Positions 37,595 to 46,535 are shown, counted from the first letter of the stretch. The stretch: DNA of 64,000 nt from Streptomyces sp. NBC_01237 (GCF_035917275.1 NZ_CP108508.1:744001-808000); one strand, 5' to 3'. A program made the numbers and translations. Notes: a model not told the origin generated them from the letters alone.

Positions 37595-38638
37595 ATGGCT
37601 GTGAAGATCGACATCGACGCCTATGTCAACGGGGTGCTCGACGGGAAACGGGCGTTCATCGCCCGCGCCATCACTCTCGTCGAGTCGACCCGCCCCGATC
37701 ACCGGGCGCTGGCCCAGCGTCTGCTCGGTGAGCTGCTGCCGCATTCCGGGCGGGCCCGGCGCATCGGCGTCAGCGGAGTGCCCGGCGTGGGCAAGTCCAC
37801 GTTCATCGACGCCCTCGGCACCATGCTCACGGGGCTCGGGCACCGGGTCGCGGTGCTGGCTGTCGACCCGTCGTCCAGCCGCACGGGCGGCTCCATCCTG
37901 GGTGACAAGACCAGGATGGAACGGCTGGCCGTCGACCGGAACGCGTTCGTACGCCCCTCGCCCACCGCCGGAACACTGGGCGGGGTGGCACGGGCGACCC
38001 GTGAGTCCATGGTGGTCATGGAGGCGGCGGGTTACGACGTGGTGCTGGTGGAAACGGTCGGCGTCGGCCAGTCCGAGACGGCCGTCGCCAACATGGTCGA
38101 CACGTTCCTGCTGCTCACCCTGGCCCGCACCGGCGATCAGCTCCAGGGCATCAAGAAGGGGGTGCTGGAGCTGGCGGACGCCATCGCGGTCAACAAGGCC
38201 GACGGTCCGCACGAGCGCGATGCCCGTTCGGCGGCGCGTGAACTGGCGGGCGCGCTGCGGTTGATGCACCCGGTCGACGCCGCCTGGACTCCCCCGGTCC
38301 TCACCTGCAGCGCCCGGGAGTCGAGCGGTCTCGACACGCTGTGGGAGCGGCTGGAGCAGCACCGGTCCCTCCTGGAGTCCACGGGGCGGCTGGTGGCCAA
38401 GCGCAGCGAGCAGCAGGTGGACTGGACATGGACGATGGTCCGCGACGACCTGCTGGACAGCCTGCGCAACCATCCGGCGGTACGGGAGCTCGCCCCGGAT
38501 CTCGAACACCGCGTACGGGAAGGCGAGTTGACGGCCACACTCGCCGCCGAGCGCATTCTCGGTGTCTTCCGCGGCGACGGCGACGCTGTCGATGGCAGCG
38601 GTGACGGCGATGGGACGACGCCGGGGCCGCGCGGCTGA
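37595..38638 (+). CDS. meaB: Methylmalonyl-CoA mutase-associated GTPase MeaB
   Basis: This 347-residue protein of the ArgK/MeaB G3E GTPase group shows Walker A IGVSGVPGVGKSTFIDALG, VLAVDPSSSRTGGSILGDKTRM (typical of MeaB), DVVLVETVGVGQSE (Walker B/switch) and VNKADG (NKxD base motif). A C-terminal helical dimerisation region follows. MeaB loads and protects the cofactor of methylmalonyl-CoA mutase and ejects damaged cobalamin. It lies 12 nt after mutB in the same operon. The last ~15 residues (GDGDAVDGSGDGDGTTPG) are low-complexity and acidic. Confidence 0.93.
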   Translation: MAVKIDIDAYVNGVLDGKRAFIARAITLVESTRPDHRALAQRLLGELLPHSGRARRIGVSGVPGVGKSTFIDALGTMLTGLGHRVAVLAVDPSSSRTGGSILGDKTRMERLAVDRNAFVRPSPTAGTLGGVARATRESMVVMEAAGYDVVLVETVGVGQSETAVANMVDTFLLLTLARTGDQLQGIKKGVLELADAIAVNKADGPHERDARSAARELAGALRLMHPVDAAWTPPVLTCSARESSGLDTLWERLEQHRSLLESTGRLVAKRSEQQVDWTWTMVRDDLLDSLRNHPAVRELAPDLEHRVREGELTATLAAERILGVFRGDGDAVDGSGDGDGTTPGPRG

Positions 38639-39015
38639 TCGGCCGGACGCCCCCGCCCCCGCACCGGGCCTCGACCTTGTGCGGGGGCGGCAGGCAGGCA
38701 GTAGTAGTGCGGTGCGGGCTGCCCGGCGGCGGCGGTCGGGCGGTCGGCCTTCCGTCCGTCGCCCCCCTCTCCCCTTGCCTCCATTCTTAGTGGTACAGTG
38801 CGAACAGCACGTGTGTAAGCCCCCGTATTCGGGCTCCGGTGCTAATTTCTCTCCCCCGCTGTTGCGCTCGTCCTTCTCAGGACCCGTGATCCAGCTTTCT
38901 CGCACCACTTCTCAGTCCGGTCCGGGCTCTTTCCGCCCGTGGTACGGGGCGTGATATCGCCGCCCCTCCGATCGCCGGGCCTCTCGTTCGCCTGTCCGCG
39001 AAAGGACCTCCTCTC
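38639..39015 (+). other. Long C-rich, G-poor leader region upstream of rho paralogue
   Basis: This 377-nt region is non-coding. From about 38838 to 38935 the plus strand is rich in C/T and poor in G (for example CTAATTTCTCTCCCCCGC and CAGCTTTCTCGCACCAC), which in RNA resembles a Rho-binding (rut) leader. A small hairpin AGCCC/GGGCT (38818-38835) and a possible -10 TACAGT near 38794 precede it. Autoregulation of the downstream rho-like gene by its own leader is plausible but unproven. Confidence 0.45.
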
Positions 39016-40155
39016 ATGACCACCACACTCGAACGCCCCATTGCCGCCGAACACCGGCCCGTCCGGACCGCTGGTGTCCTCGACACCACGAACAACGGAC
39101 ACGGCACGCTCCGCGTCAACGGCGGCCACCCCTCCCCCGACGACATTCAGGTGTCGCCCGCACTGATCCGCCGGCACGGCCTGCGCAAGGGCGATGTCGT
39201 CGAGGGCACCTGCGAGCGGCCGCGCGCCCTGACCGCGATCGACCGGATCAACGGCCGTGACCCCCGCGCGCTGCTCGGCCGCCCCCACTTCCGCGATCTC
39301 ACCCCGCTCCACCCCCGCGACCGGCTGCGCCTGGAGACCGCGCAGGGCGGGCCCGCGATGCGCCTGGTCGACCTGATCGCGCCCGTCGGCAAGGGACAGC
39401 GCGGACTGATCGTCGCACCGCCCAAGACCGGCAAGACCGTGCTGCTGCAACAGCTCGCCGCGGCCGTCGCCACCAACCATCCCGAGTGCCATCTGATGGT
39501 GGTCCTCCTGGACGAGCGTCCGGAGGAGGTCACCGACATGCGCCGTTCGGTACGGGGCGAAGTGTTCGCCTCGACCTTCGACCGGCCCGCCAAGGAGCAC
39601 ATCGCTCTCGCCGACCTCGCGGTGGAACGCGCCAAGCGCCTGGTCGAGCAGGGCCAGGACGTCGTCCTGCTGCTGGACTCCCTCACCCGGCTGTGCCGGG
39701 CCCACAACAACGCGGCCGGAGCGGGCGGGCGCACGCTGAGCGGTGGCGTCGACGCGGCCGCGCTCGGCGGCCCCAAGAAGCTGTTCGGTGCCGCGCGCCT
39801 GGCCGAGGAGGGCGGTTCGCTCACCATCCTGGCAACGGCCCTGGTGGAAACCGGATCCCGGGCCGACGACTACTTCTTCGAGGAGCTGAAGGGCACCGGC
39901 AACATGGAACTCCGCCTGGACCGGACGCTCGCGGACAAGCGGATCTTCCCGGCCGTCGACATCGCCCCGTCGGGCACCCGCCGGGACGAACTCCTGCTGC
40001 CCGCAGCCGAACTGACCGTCGTTCGGGGACTGCGCCGCGCCCTCCACGCCAGGGACGGTCAGGCCACCCTGGAGACGCTGCTGGACAAGCTCCGCCGCAC
40101 CCCGGACAACGCCACGTTCCTCCGTCAGGTGCACCGGACCGTTCCCGGCACCTGA
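39016..40155 (+). CDS. rho: Short Rho-like transcription termination factor paralogue
   Basis: This 379-residue protein has AAGGACC 5-6 nt upstream of the ATG. It lacks the N-terminal helical bundle and the long insertion found in the housekeeping Rho of Streptomyces. The S1/CSD-like domain (about 20-75: GVLDTTNNGHGTLRVNGG ... PDDIQVSPALIRRHGLRKGD) has His and Thr where E. coli has Phe62 and Phe64, Gln for Tyr80, and Pro at the Tyr110 position. The ATPase/translocase core is intact: Walker A APPKTGKTVLLQ, Walker B VVLLLDSLTRL, Q-loop LSGGVDAAAL, R-loop ATALVETGSRADD, and arginine finger SGTRRDELL. It is presumably a hexameric motor with altered RNA selection. Confidence 0.88.
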   Translation: MTTTLERPIAAEHRPVRTAGVLDTTNNGHGTLRVNGGHPSPDDIQVSPALIRRHGLRKGDVVEGTCERPRALTAIDRINGRDPRALLGRPHFRDLTPLHPRDRLRLETAQGGPAMRLVDLIAPVGKGQRGLIVAPPKTGKTVLLQQLAAAVATNHPECHLMVVLLDERPEEVTDMRRSVRGEVFASTFDRPAKEHIALADLAVERAKRLVEQGQDVVLLLDSLTRLCRAHNNAAGAGGRTLSGGVDAAALGGPKKLFGAARLAEEGGSLTILATALVETGSRADDYFFEELKGTGNMELRLDRTLADKRIFPAVDIAPSGTRRDELLLPAAELTVVRGLRRALHARDGQATLETLLDKLRRTPDNATFLRQVHRTVPGT

Positions 40156-40197
40156 GCACCTCGGGAAAGCCCGGTGACGGCCAGGGGCTCCCACCGG

Positions 40198-40232
40198 CGG
40201 GTCCGGCTCCGGAGATCCTGGAGCCGGACCCG
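40198..40232. terminator. Perfect 13-bp hairpin between rho paralogue and pgm
   Basis: CGGGTCCGGCTCC (40198-40210) pairs perfectly with 40220-40232 around a 9-nt loop. It lies 42 nt past the rho stop and 8 nt past the pgm stop on the other strand, so it is probably bidirectional. Confidence 0.8.
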
Positions 40233-40239
40233 GCGGCCG

Positions 40240-41886
40240 TCAGCCGGCGCCGCCCAGGGCGGTGGAGACCAGGGCGCGGGCCTCCTCCTGCACCTGGCCC
40301 AGGTGAGCGGGGCCCTGGAAGCTCTCCGCGTACACCTTGTAGACGTCCTCGGTGCCGGAGGGCCGGGCGGCGAACCAGGCGCTGTCCGTGCAGACCTTGA
40401 GGCCGCCGATCGCGGCACCGTTGCCCGGCGCCTCGGTGAGGACGGCCGTGATGGGCTCCCCCGCGAGGGTGTCGGCCGTGACCTGGTCCGGGGAGAGCCG
40501 GGCCAGCACCGCCTTCTCCTCCCGTGTCGCGGGCGCGTCGACGCGGGCGTAGGCCGGGTCACCGAAGCGGGCGGTGAGCTCGCCGTAGTGCTGGGACGGG
40601 GTGGACCCGGTGACCGCGGTGATCTCGGAGGCCAGCAGGGCGAGCAGGATGCCGTCCTTGTCGGTCGTCCAGACGCGGCCGTCGCGGCGCAGGAACGAGG
40701 CGCCGGCCGACTCCTCGCCGCCGAAGCCCAGAGTGCCGTCGAAGAGCCCGTCGACGAACCACTTGAATCCCACCGGCACCTCCACCAGCGGGCGGCCGAG
40801 GTCGTCGGCGACCCGGTCGATCATCGACGAGGAGACGAGGGTCTTGCCGATACCCGTACCGGCGGGCCATCCCTCGCGGTGCGAGAAGAGGTAGCGGATG
40901 GCGACGGCCAGATAGTGGTTGGGGTTCATCAGACCGCCGTCCGGGGTGACGATGCCGTGCCGGTCGGCGTCGGCGTCGTTCCCGGTGGCGATCGTGTAGG
41001 CGTCGCGCTGGGCGATCAGTGAGGCCATGGCGTGCGGCGAGGAGCAGTCCATCCGGATCCTGCCGTCCCAGTCCAGCGTCATGAACCGCCAGGTCGGGTC
41101 GGCGAGCGGATTGACCACGGTGAGGTCGAGCCGGTGACGTTCGGCGATACGGCCCCAGTACGCGACCGAGGCGCCGCCGAGCGGATCGGCGCCGATCCTG
41201 ATCCCCGCCTCCCGTACGGCGTCCAGGTCGAGTACGGACGGCAGGTCGTCCACGTATCCGGTCAGGAAGTCGTGGCGGCCGGTGGTCGCGGCGGCCAGCG
41301 CCCGGGTGTACGGGATGCGGCGGACTTCCTTGAGCCCGCCCTCGATCAGGGTATTGGCGCGGTCCTGGATCCACGAGGTGGCGTCCGAGCCGGCCGGTCC
41401 GCCGTTCGGCGGGTTGTACTTGAAACCGCCGTCGGCGGGCGGGTTGTGCGACGGGGTGACCACGATGCCGTCGGCGAGGCCGCCGGTGCGGCCCCTGTTG
41501 TACGTGAGGATGGCGTGCGAGACGGCGGGGGTGGGGGTGTAGCCGTCGTCGGAGTCGATGAGGACGAGCGCCCCGTTGGCGGCGAGCACCTCGATCGCGG
41601 TGACCCGGGCGGGCTCGGACAGGGCGTGGGTGTCGGCGCCGAGGAAGAGCGGCCCGTCGGTTCCCTGCCGGGACCGGTACTCGCAGATCGCCTGGGTGGT
41701 GGCGGCGATGTGGTCCTCGTTGAACGCGGCCGAGAGGGCCGAGCCGCGGTGTCCCGAGGTGCCGAAGGCCACGCGCTGGGAGGGTTCCGCCGGGTCGGGG
41801 TGGAGGGCGTAATAGGCCGTCACCAGCCGCGCCACATCGACCAGATCTCCGGGCTGTGCCGGCTGCCCGGCCCGTTCGTGCACCAT
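40240..41886 (-). CDS. pgm: Phosphoglucomutase (alpha-D-glucose phosphate-specific)
   Basis: Start ATG 41886 ([22 protein letters not shown]) has GAGGAG 5-6 nt upstream; the longer open frame is not needed. The 548 residues show [11 protein letters not shown] near the start, the active-site serine loop [13 protein letters not shown], the metal-binding loop NDADADRHG, the sugar-binding [12 protein letters not shown], and the phosphate-binding [17 protein letters not shown]. It interconverts glucose-1-phosphate and glucose-6-phosphate, linking glycolysis, glycogen/trehalose and cell-wall precursor synthesis. Length matches bacterial Pgm of about 546 residues. Monocistronic. Confidence 0.95.
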   Translation of the reverse strand: MVHERAGQPAQPGDLVDVARLVTAYYALHPDPAEPSQRVAFGTSGHRGSALSAAFNEDHIAATTQAICEYRSRQGTDGPLFLGADTHALSEPARVTAIEVLAANGALVLIDSDDGYTPTPAVSHAILTYNRGRTGGLADGIVVTPSHNPPADGGFKYNPPNGGPAGSDATSWIQDRANTLIEGGLKEVRRIPYTRALAAATTGRHDFLTGYVDDLPSVLDLDAVREAGIRIGADPLGGASVAYWGRIAERHRLDLTVVNPLADPTWRFMTLDWDGRIRMDCSSPHAMASLIAQRDAYTIATGNDADADRHGIVTPDGGLMNPNHYLAVAIRYLFSHREGWPAGTGIGKTLVSSSMIDRVADDLGRPLVEVPVGFKWFVDGLFDGTLGFGGEESAGASFLRRDGRVWTTDKDGILLALLASEITAVTGSTPSQHYGELTARFGDPAYARVDAPATREEKAVLARLSPDQVTADTLAGEPITAVLTEAPGNGAAIGGLKVCTDSAWFAARPSGTEDVYKVYAESFQGPAHLGQVQEEARALVSTALGGAG

Positions 41887-42065
41887 CGGTTCTCCTCGTT
41901 GTCGTCGGTCGGCCCGCGCGGGCGGGCCACCGCCCGGTGCGGACGGGCACCACGATATGTACCCGATCCCCGGCGCCGCCTGCGGCCGCGCTGACCGGTT
42001 CGCGCCGCGGTCCGACGGCGAGCGGCACACCGGCGGGCCGCTCCGTCCCGGAGGAGCCGGCCGGT

Positions 42066-42098
42066 GGTGCACCGGGCGCCGACGCCGCCCGGTGCACC
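42066..42098 (-). terminator. Perfect 13-bp hairpin after the chitinase gene
   Basis: GGTGCACCGGGCG (42066-42078) pairs perfectly with 42086-42098 around a 7-nt loop, 8 nt downstream of the chitinase stop on the minus strand. Confidence 0.8.
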
Positions 42099-42105
42099 GT
42101 GTCGG

Positions 42106-43185
42106 TCAACGGCCTTGCAGGGACTTCACGTTGTCACCGAAGGTCCAGCCCTTCGAACCGTCCCAGTTGAGGGACCAGGTCATCAGGCCCTTCAGCGCGC
42201 CGCTGTAGCGGTTCCATGCCTGCGAGACGAGCCCGGTCGACATATGGCCGCCACCGGCGCCAGGCTGCGCGGGCAGTCCGGGCACCTGCTTGTCGTAGGG
42301 CACCTTGATCGTGGTGCCCTGGACGACGAGCCCGGCGTTGAGGCAGTCGGTCTGCGCGGTGAATCCCTGGACCGTTCCCGCGGAGTAGGAGTCTCCGGAG
42401 CAGCCGTACATGCTGCCGTTGTAGTACTGCATGTTCAGCCACCAGAGGCGGCCGTTGTCGGCGTACTTCTTGATGATGGGCAGGTACGCGCCCCAGATGG
42501 AGCCGTAGACCACGCTGCCCCCGGTGACGTACGCCGTCTCGGGAGCCATCGTGAGGCCGAAGTTCGACGGCATCTGAGCGAGCACCCCGTCGATGATCCG
42601 GATGAGGTTGGCCTGCGAGGCCGACAGCTGATTGATGTTGCCGCTGCCGACAAGCCCTGTCTCGATGTCGATGTCGATGCCGTCGAAGTTGTACTTCTTC
42701 AGAATCGGCACCACCGTCGCGACGAAGCGGTCGGCGACGGCGCTGGAGCTCAGGTCGATCCCGGCCGCCGCACCACCGATCGACATGAGGGTGGTGAGGC
42801 CGGACGCCTTGGCCTGACACATCTCCGCCGGGGTCGCGACCTTGACCGTCGCGTCCATCCCGTCCTCCCACAGGACGGTTCCGTCCGAGCGGATGACGGG
42901 GAAGGCCGCGTTGATGACGTTGTACCCGTGGCCCGTGATGCGGGAGTCGGTGATCGGGATCCAGCCGAGCGGCGGGTGCACCCCGTTCGCCGCGCCGTCC
43001 CAGTTCTCCCAGTAGCCCTGGAGGACCTTGCCCGCAGGTTTCGACTTCACCGCGCAGGTGTCCGCCTGCGCCGCGCTCGGCGTGTCCGCCCGCTCCGCAC
43101 TCGGCGGCGCCGCCGCGACCATCATCTGTACGACGAACGCCGTTGCCAGACCGATGCCCAGCAGACGTGACGTGCGACCCATCAT
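42106..43185 (-). CDS. Secreted GH18 chitinase
   Basis: Start ATG 43185 (or 43182), with GGAAGGGA about 6 nt upstream. The 359 residues have a Sec signal peptide (RLLGIGLATAFVVQMMVAAAPPSA) and a short Ala/Asp/Ser-rich linker. A single GH18 catalytic domain follows: VLQGYWENWDG, LTTLMSIGGAAAGID, the catalytic FDGIDIDIET with acid Glu175, LTMAPETAYV, LWWLNMQYYNGSMYGC, and GLMTWSLNWDGSKGW near the end. No chitin-binding domain is present. It resembles streptomycete family 18 subclass A chitinases. A 12+12-bp inverted operator overlaps its promoter. Confidence 0.92.
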   Translation of the reverse strand: MMGRTSRLLGIGLATAFVVQMMVAAAPPSAERADTPSAAQADTCAVKSKPAGKVLQGYWENWDGAANGVHPPLGWIPITDSRITGHGYNVINAAFPVIRSDGTVLWEDGMDATVKVATPAEMCQAKASGLTTLMSIGGAAAGIDLSSSAVADRFVATVVPILKKYNFDGIDIDIETGLVGSGNINQLSASQANLIRIIDGVLAQMPSNFGLTMAPETAYVTGGSVVYGSIWGAYLPIIKKYADNGRLWWLNMQYYNGSMYGCSGDSYSAGTVQGFTAQTDCLNAGLVVQGTTIKVPYDKQVPGLPAQPGAGGGHMSTGLVSQAWNRYSGALKGLMTWSLNWDGSKGWTFGDNVKSLQGR

Positions 43186-43267
43186 CCGTGTCCCTTCCCG
43201 CCAGGGCCTGCCGCCGTCCGGCGCGAAAGGTTCGCACCCGACCCCACCCATGTCGTGACCCTGCCAA

Positions 43268-43296
43268 ACCGTAAAATGGTCCAGACCTCCGGTCAA
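43268..43296 (-). promoter_or_regulatory. Candidate sigma-70-type promoter of the chitinase gene
   Basis: On the minus strand TTGACC (43296-43291) and TACGGT (43273-43268) are separated by exactly 17 nt, placing the transcription start near 43261, about 75 nt before the ATG. The operator arms flank the -35 box and fill the spacer. Confidence 0.65.
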
Positions 43297-43309
43297 TAGG
43301 TCTGGACCA
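43277..43309. promoter_or_regulatory. Chitinase-type operator: TGGTCCAGACCT and its inverted copy
   Basis: TGGTCCAGACCT (43277-43288) and AGGTCTGGACCA (43298-43309) form a perfect 12-bp inverted repeat with a 9-nt spacer. Similar 12-bp units are established elements of Streptomyces chitinase promoters and resemble DasR target sites (TGGTCTAGACCA core). Induction by chitin oligomers or release by amino-sugar phosphates is expected. Confidence 0.7.
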
Positions 43310-43338
43310 AGTGGCCCGAGTTGGCGGGCGGGTGGCGA

Positions 43339-44556
43339 TCAGGCCATGTCCCACACTCCCGGCGCTGCCTGCGGCAGGGTGACCAGACAGCGGTAGACGG
43401 CGTCCTCACGGAACGGGTAGCGCCGCTCCGTCTCCGGGTCGAGCCGTACACCGAGCCCCGGAGCCCGCGGGGCACGGAGGTGTCCCGACTCCAGCCGGAA
43501 GGGTTCGGCGAGGAGTTCGGACCGCAAGGGGTAGCCGGGCATCGGCCACTCGGCCAGCCGCCCGCCCCCGGCGAAGGCCACATGGTAGTTCGCGGCCTGG
43601 CACACGGCACTGCCCCAGCAGTGGACGACCGGCTCGACACCGTGCTCCCGAGCCCCGGCGAAGACGGCCAGCGCCTGCCGCGGGCCGCCGACGACGGTGA
43701 CGTCCGGCTGCACCATGTCGTAGCACCCCCGCGCCATCCGCTCGGCCAGCTCCTCGGCCGTGGAAACCGTTTCGCCGCCCGCCACGGGGCAGCCCGCAGC
43801 CCGCCGGAGAGCGGGGTAGTCCGCCGTACGGGCCGGGCCCAACGGCTCCTCCAGGAAGTGCACCGGCTCCCGGGTCCTGGCCCTGACCGCGTCCAGGAAC
43901 GCCAGGGTGTCCGCCGCCGACTGTCCGGGATCGGCCAGGTTCTGCGCCATGTCGATGGCGATGCCCACGCCGTGGCGCGCGGCATGCTCCAGCGTCCACA
44001 CGGCCTTGTCCACCTCGTGGCCGCGGGCCCTGATCTTGAACGTGCCGATGCCGAGTGCGGCGACGGCCTCGATCTCGGCACCCATCGCCGGGGGCGAGGC
44101 CGAATCACCCCCACTGGCGTACAGCCGGATGCGGTCGGCGCGGCGGCCGCCCAGCACCTCGTACGCCGGGCGGCCCGCCCGCTTGCCGAGCGCGTCGACA
44201 AGGGCGGTCTCGACGGCCGACACGACGTGCCGGGCGGCCCCCTGGAGGCTCCAGTACCCCGTGACGAGAACCATGTCGCGATACCGGCCGGCCAGATCAT
44301 CGGCCGGGCGTCCCACCAGATAGGGGGCCATCAGCTCGACCGTCGACGTGAAGACCCGCGGCGCGAAGACCGCGAGGTACGCCTCGCCGAGCCCGGTCGT
44401 GCCGTCGTCCAGAGTCACCTCGACCAGGCCGGTCGTCCGCCACCCCGTGGGCAGGGACGTGATCACTTCGAGGTTCTCCGGATCCGCGTACGGAGCGCTG
44501 AGCAGCACCGGCCGGATCGCCGCGATCCGGGCGCCGGGATCTGTGCGTTCACTCAT
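43339..44556 (-). CDS. Enolase-superfamily (mandelate racemase/muconate lactonizing) enzyme
   Basis: The 405 residues show an N-terminal capping domain (about 1-130: RIAAIRPVLLSAPYADPENLEV) and a barrel with GIGTFKIRARGHEVDKAV (Lys-x-Arg pair), IDMAQN, FLEEPL and GGETV as the three metal ligands (Asp, Glu, Glu). QPDVTVVGGPRQAL and VVHCWGSAVCQAANYH follow at the other barrel face. These proteins abstract a proton alpha to a carboxylate, and many are sugar-acid dehydratases. The exact reaction is unknown. Its place behind a 2-hydroxyacid dehydrogenase and a DUF6807 protein suggests breakdown of a sugar acid. It is third in the operon, 12 nt after the dehydrogenase. Confidence 0.85.
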   Translation of the reverse strand: MSERTDPGARIAAIRPVLLSAPYADPENLEVITSLPTGWRTTGLVEVTLDDGTTGLGEAYLAVFAPRVFTSTVELMAPYLVGRPADDLAGRYRDMVLVTGYWSLQGAARHVVSAVETALVDALGKRAGRPAYEVLGGRRADRIRLYASGGDSASPPAMGAEIEAVAALGIGTFKIRARGHEVDKAVWTLEHAARHGVGIAIDMAQNLADPGQSAADTLAFLDAVRARTREPVHFLEEPLGPARTADYPALRRAAGCPVAGGETVSTAEELAERMARGCYDMVQPDVTVVGGPRQALAVFAGAREHGVEPVVHCWGSAVCQAANYHVAFAGGGRLAEWPMPGYPLRSELLAEPFRLESGHLRAPRAPGLGVRLDPETERRYPFREDAVYRCLVTLPQAAPGVWDMA

Positions 44557-44568
44557 CCTGTCGTCACC

Positions 44569-45531
44569 TCAGAATCCCCGGGTCCACTGCACGGTGTTGC
44601 GCAGCGGTGCCCTGGTCCCGTATCGCAGCCTGTTCTCCGCGAACAGATCGATGACCCGGCTGCTCTCGTCGTCCGAGCCGCCGGCGGTGTGCTGGGTGAG
44701 GACGACGTTCGGGCAGGTCCACAGCGGGTGCCCGGAGGGCAGGGGCTCCTGCTCGGTGACGTCGAGCACCGCGCCGCCGAGCCGGCCGGAGGCGAGTTCG
44801 GCCACCAGGGCGTCCTCGTCCACCAGCGATCCCCTCCCCGCGTTCACCAGGACCGCGCCGGGCCGCAGCCGGGCGAGCCGACGCGCGTCGAGCAGACCGC
44901 GGGTCTCCGCGGTGCCCGGCAGAAGTCCGACCACCACGTCGAAGGACGGCAGTCGCTCATCGAGCTCCGCGAGGGTACGGATGTCCCCCGTACCGCGGGC
45001 GAAGTGCGACACGGCGCAGCCGAAGGGGCCGAGCAGTTCGGCCAGCCGCCGGGCGATGGACCCCCGGCCCAGGACGAGCACCCGCGCGCCGGTCAGCAGG
45101 CGCAGCCGGGGCCGCACCACGGGCTTGGCCCAGGTACCCCGCGCACGGAGGCCGGACAGCTCATCGATGCCCCGGTGGAGCGCGAGGATGCCTGCCAGGC
45201 ACGACTCGGCCACCGGGTCGGCGAAGAGGTCGCCGAGGTTGGTGACGGTCAACCGCCTCCCCAGGACCGCCCAGTCGAGCCCCAGGTAGCTGTCGATCCC
45301 GACCGAGGCGAGCTGTAGCCAGCGCAGCCGGGGCGCCGAGGCGACCCGGTCCGCCCGCGGATTGCCCAGGGCTACGTCGGCGTCGGCGAGGGCCCGCGCG
45401 TCGTCGGCGCCGGTGGTCCCCGGCTCCGCGAACCGGACCGGCCCGCGCCAGAGGTTGCGAAGGCGCGCCCGCTCATCGTCGTCGAGCGTCAACTCCACGT
45501 ACAGGCGGGCGTCGTTCGTACCTGTACTCAC
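44569..45531 (-). CDS. D-isomer-specific 2-hydroxyacid dehydrogenase (sugar-acid operon)
   Basis: Start GTG 45531 overlaps the upstream stop (GTGA), which decides the start over GTG 45534. The 320 residues include the Rossmann signature VLVLGRGSIARRLAELLG, Arg in VLVNAGRGSLVDEDAL, Glu in VLDVTEQEPLPSGHP, and His in VVLTQHTAGG, the complete catalytic set. The N-terminal domain contains LRWLQLASVGIDSYL. It probably oxidises or reduces a sugar-derived hydroxy or keto acid with NAD(P). Coupling to the DUF6807 and enolase-type genes indicates one pathway. Confidence 0.85.
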   Translation of the reverse strand: MSTGTNDARLYVELTLDDDERARLRNLWRGPVRFAEPGTTGADDARALADADVALGNPRADRVASAPRLRWLQLASVGIDSYLGLDWAVLGRRLTVTNLGDLFADPVAESCLAGILALHRGIDELSGLRARGTWAKPVVRPRLRLLTGARVLVLGRGSIARRLAELLGPFGCAVSHFARGTGDIRTLAELDERLPSFDVVVGLLPGTAETRGLLDARRLARLRPGAVLVNAGRGSLVDEDALVAELASGRLGGAVLDVTEQEPLPSGHPLWTCPNVVLTQHTAGGSDDESSRVIDLFAENRLRYGTRAPLRNTVQWTRGF

Positions 45532-46493
45532 CACGGGTGCTCCTCCAGGTACGTCTCGATCCGTCCGCGGTCCCACGCGCCGTCCGCGACGGTGACGCGG
45601 TAGCGGCGGGCGAGGGTGTCGCCCGGCGCGAGTTCCAGTTCGTCGAAGAACGCGAAGGACGGGGCGACGGCGGCGAAGGGCTCGTTGCGGACGAACCAGT
45701 GCGCGGGATGGGTGCCGTCCTTCCCCATGTGGTCGTTCTCCGGGGCGTGCCGGAAGATCAGCGTGCCGTGCCCGTCGGCGCCGTCGTGCTCCCCGCTGTA
45801 GGCGAGCCAGGGGGCCTGCGTCCCCATCAGTCCGGGCCCCTCACCCTCCGGGCCGAGCACCCGCCCGCCCCGGAACGCGCGCGGCCCGCGCCAGAAGAGC
45901 CCGGTGTAGCCCGCGGCCTCCCGGCCGTGGGTGGTGGGGCTGCCGAAGCGCAGCGGCTCGGCACGCCGGTTGGTGATGGCGCTGGACCAGGTCAGGGTCC
46001 AGGTGCCGCCCGTTTCGGCGGTCGCCCCCGTGCCGGTGGGCGCGGGGGCGTACTCCACGTCGTGCACCTCGATACGGCGCAGCTCGTCCGCCCAGTGCGT
46101 ACCGTCATGATGACGCCAGCTCAGCCGCTCGGCGACGACCGCGCGCCCGTCCGACGCCGCGACCTCGTCGAAGCCCAGGTGGGCCATGGAGCCGACGCGT
46201 TCGGGCAGCGGCACGTAGTCCTGGCCGTGGACATAGGTGTTGCCGCCCCACAGATTCTGTCCGGACAGATGGGAGGCCGTCATCTGCAGGCCCTTGTGCC
46301 ATCGGTGGTCGTTCGGACGGTAGTCGGTGACAACGTTATCGCCGAGCGTGCGGATGGGATGCAGATACGGCTTCGGGGCCTCCCAGGCCGCTTCCGGCCG
46401 GTAGACGTAGCTGATGAGATCGACGCCGCCGCTCTCGTCCGTGACCGTGATCCGGTCCCCGTGGGCATGCGTGATACGCAGTGGACTGCTCAT
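45528..46493 (-). CDS. DUF6807 (PmoA-like) carbohydrate-associated protein
   Basis: This 321-residue protein starts at ATG 46493, with AGGAG 9-11 nt upstream. The sequence is beta-rich with SYVYRPEAAWEAPKPYLHPIRTLGD, NDHRWHKGLQM, SAITNRRAEPLRFGSPTTHGREAAGYTGLFWRGPRAF and a C-terminal FFDELELAPGDTLARRYRV. This is the DUF6807/PmoA pattern. The clustered His and Arg residues resemble a carbohydrate mutarotase-like fold, although no activity is established. There is no signal peptide. It is first gene of a three-gene operon with a LacI-type operator in its promoter. Confidence 0.8.
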   Translation of the reverse strand: MSSPLRITHAHGDRITVTDESGGVDLISYVYRPEAAWEAPKPYLHPIRTLGDNVVTDYRPNDHRWHKGLQMTASHLSGQNLWGGNTYVHGQDYVPLPERVGSMAHLGFDEVAASDGRAVVAERLSWRHHDGTHWADELRRIEVHDVEYAPAPTGTGATAETGGTWTLTWSSAITNRRAEPLRFGSPTTHGREAAGYTGLFWRGPRAFRGGRVLGPEGEGPGLMGTQAPWLAYSGEHDGADGHGTLIFRHAPENDHMGKDGTHPAHWFVRNEPFAAVAPSFAFFDELELAPGDTLARRYRVTVADGAWDRGRIETYLEEHPW

Positions 46494-46517
46494 GTCCGAG
46501 TCTCCTGTGGATACGCC

Positions 46518-46533
46518 TGGAAAGCGCTTTCCA
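46518..46533 (-). promoter_or_regulatory. LacI-family operator (perfect 16-bp palindrome)
   Basis: TGGAAAGCGCTTTCCA is a perfect palindrome with the central CG typical of LacI/GalR-family operators, 25 nt upstream of the DUF6807 start. It overlaps the transcription start expected from the promoter just upstream. No LacI-family gene is in the window. Confidence 0.8.
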
Positions 46534-46535
46534 CG

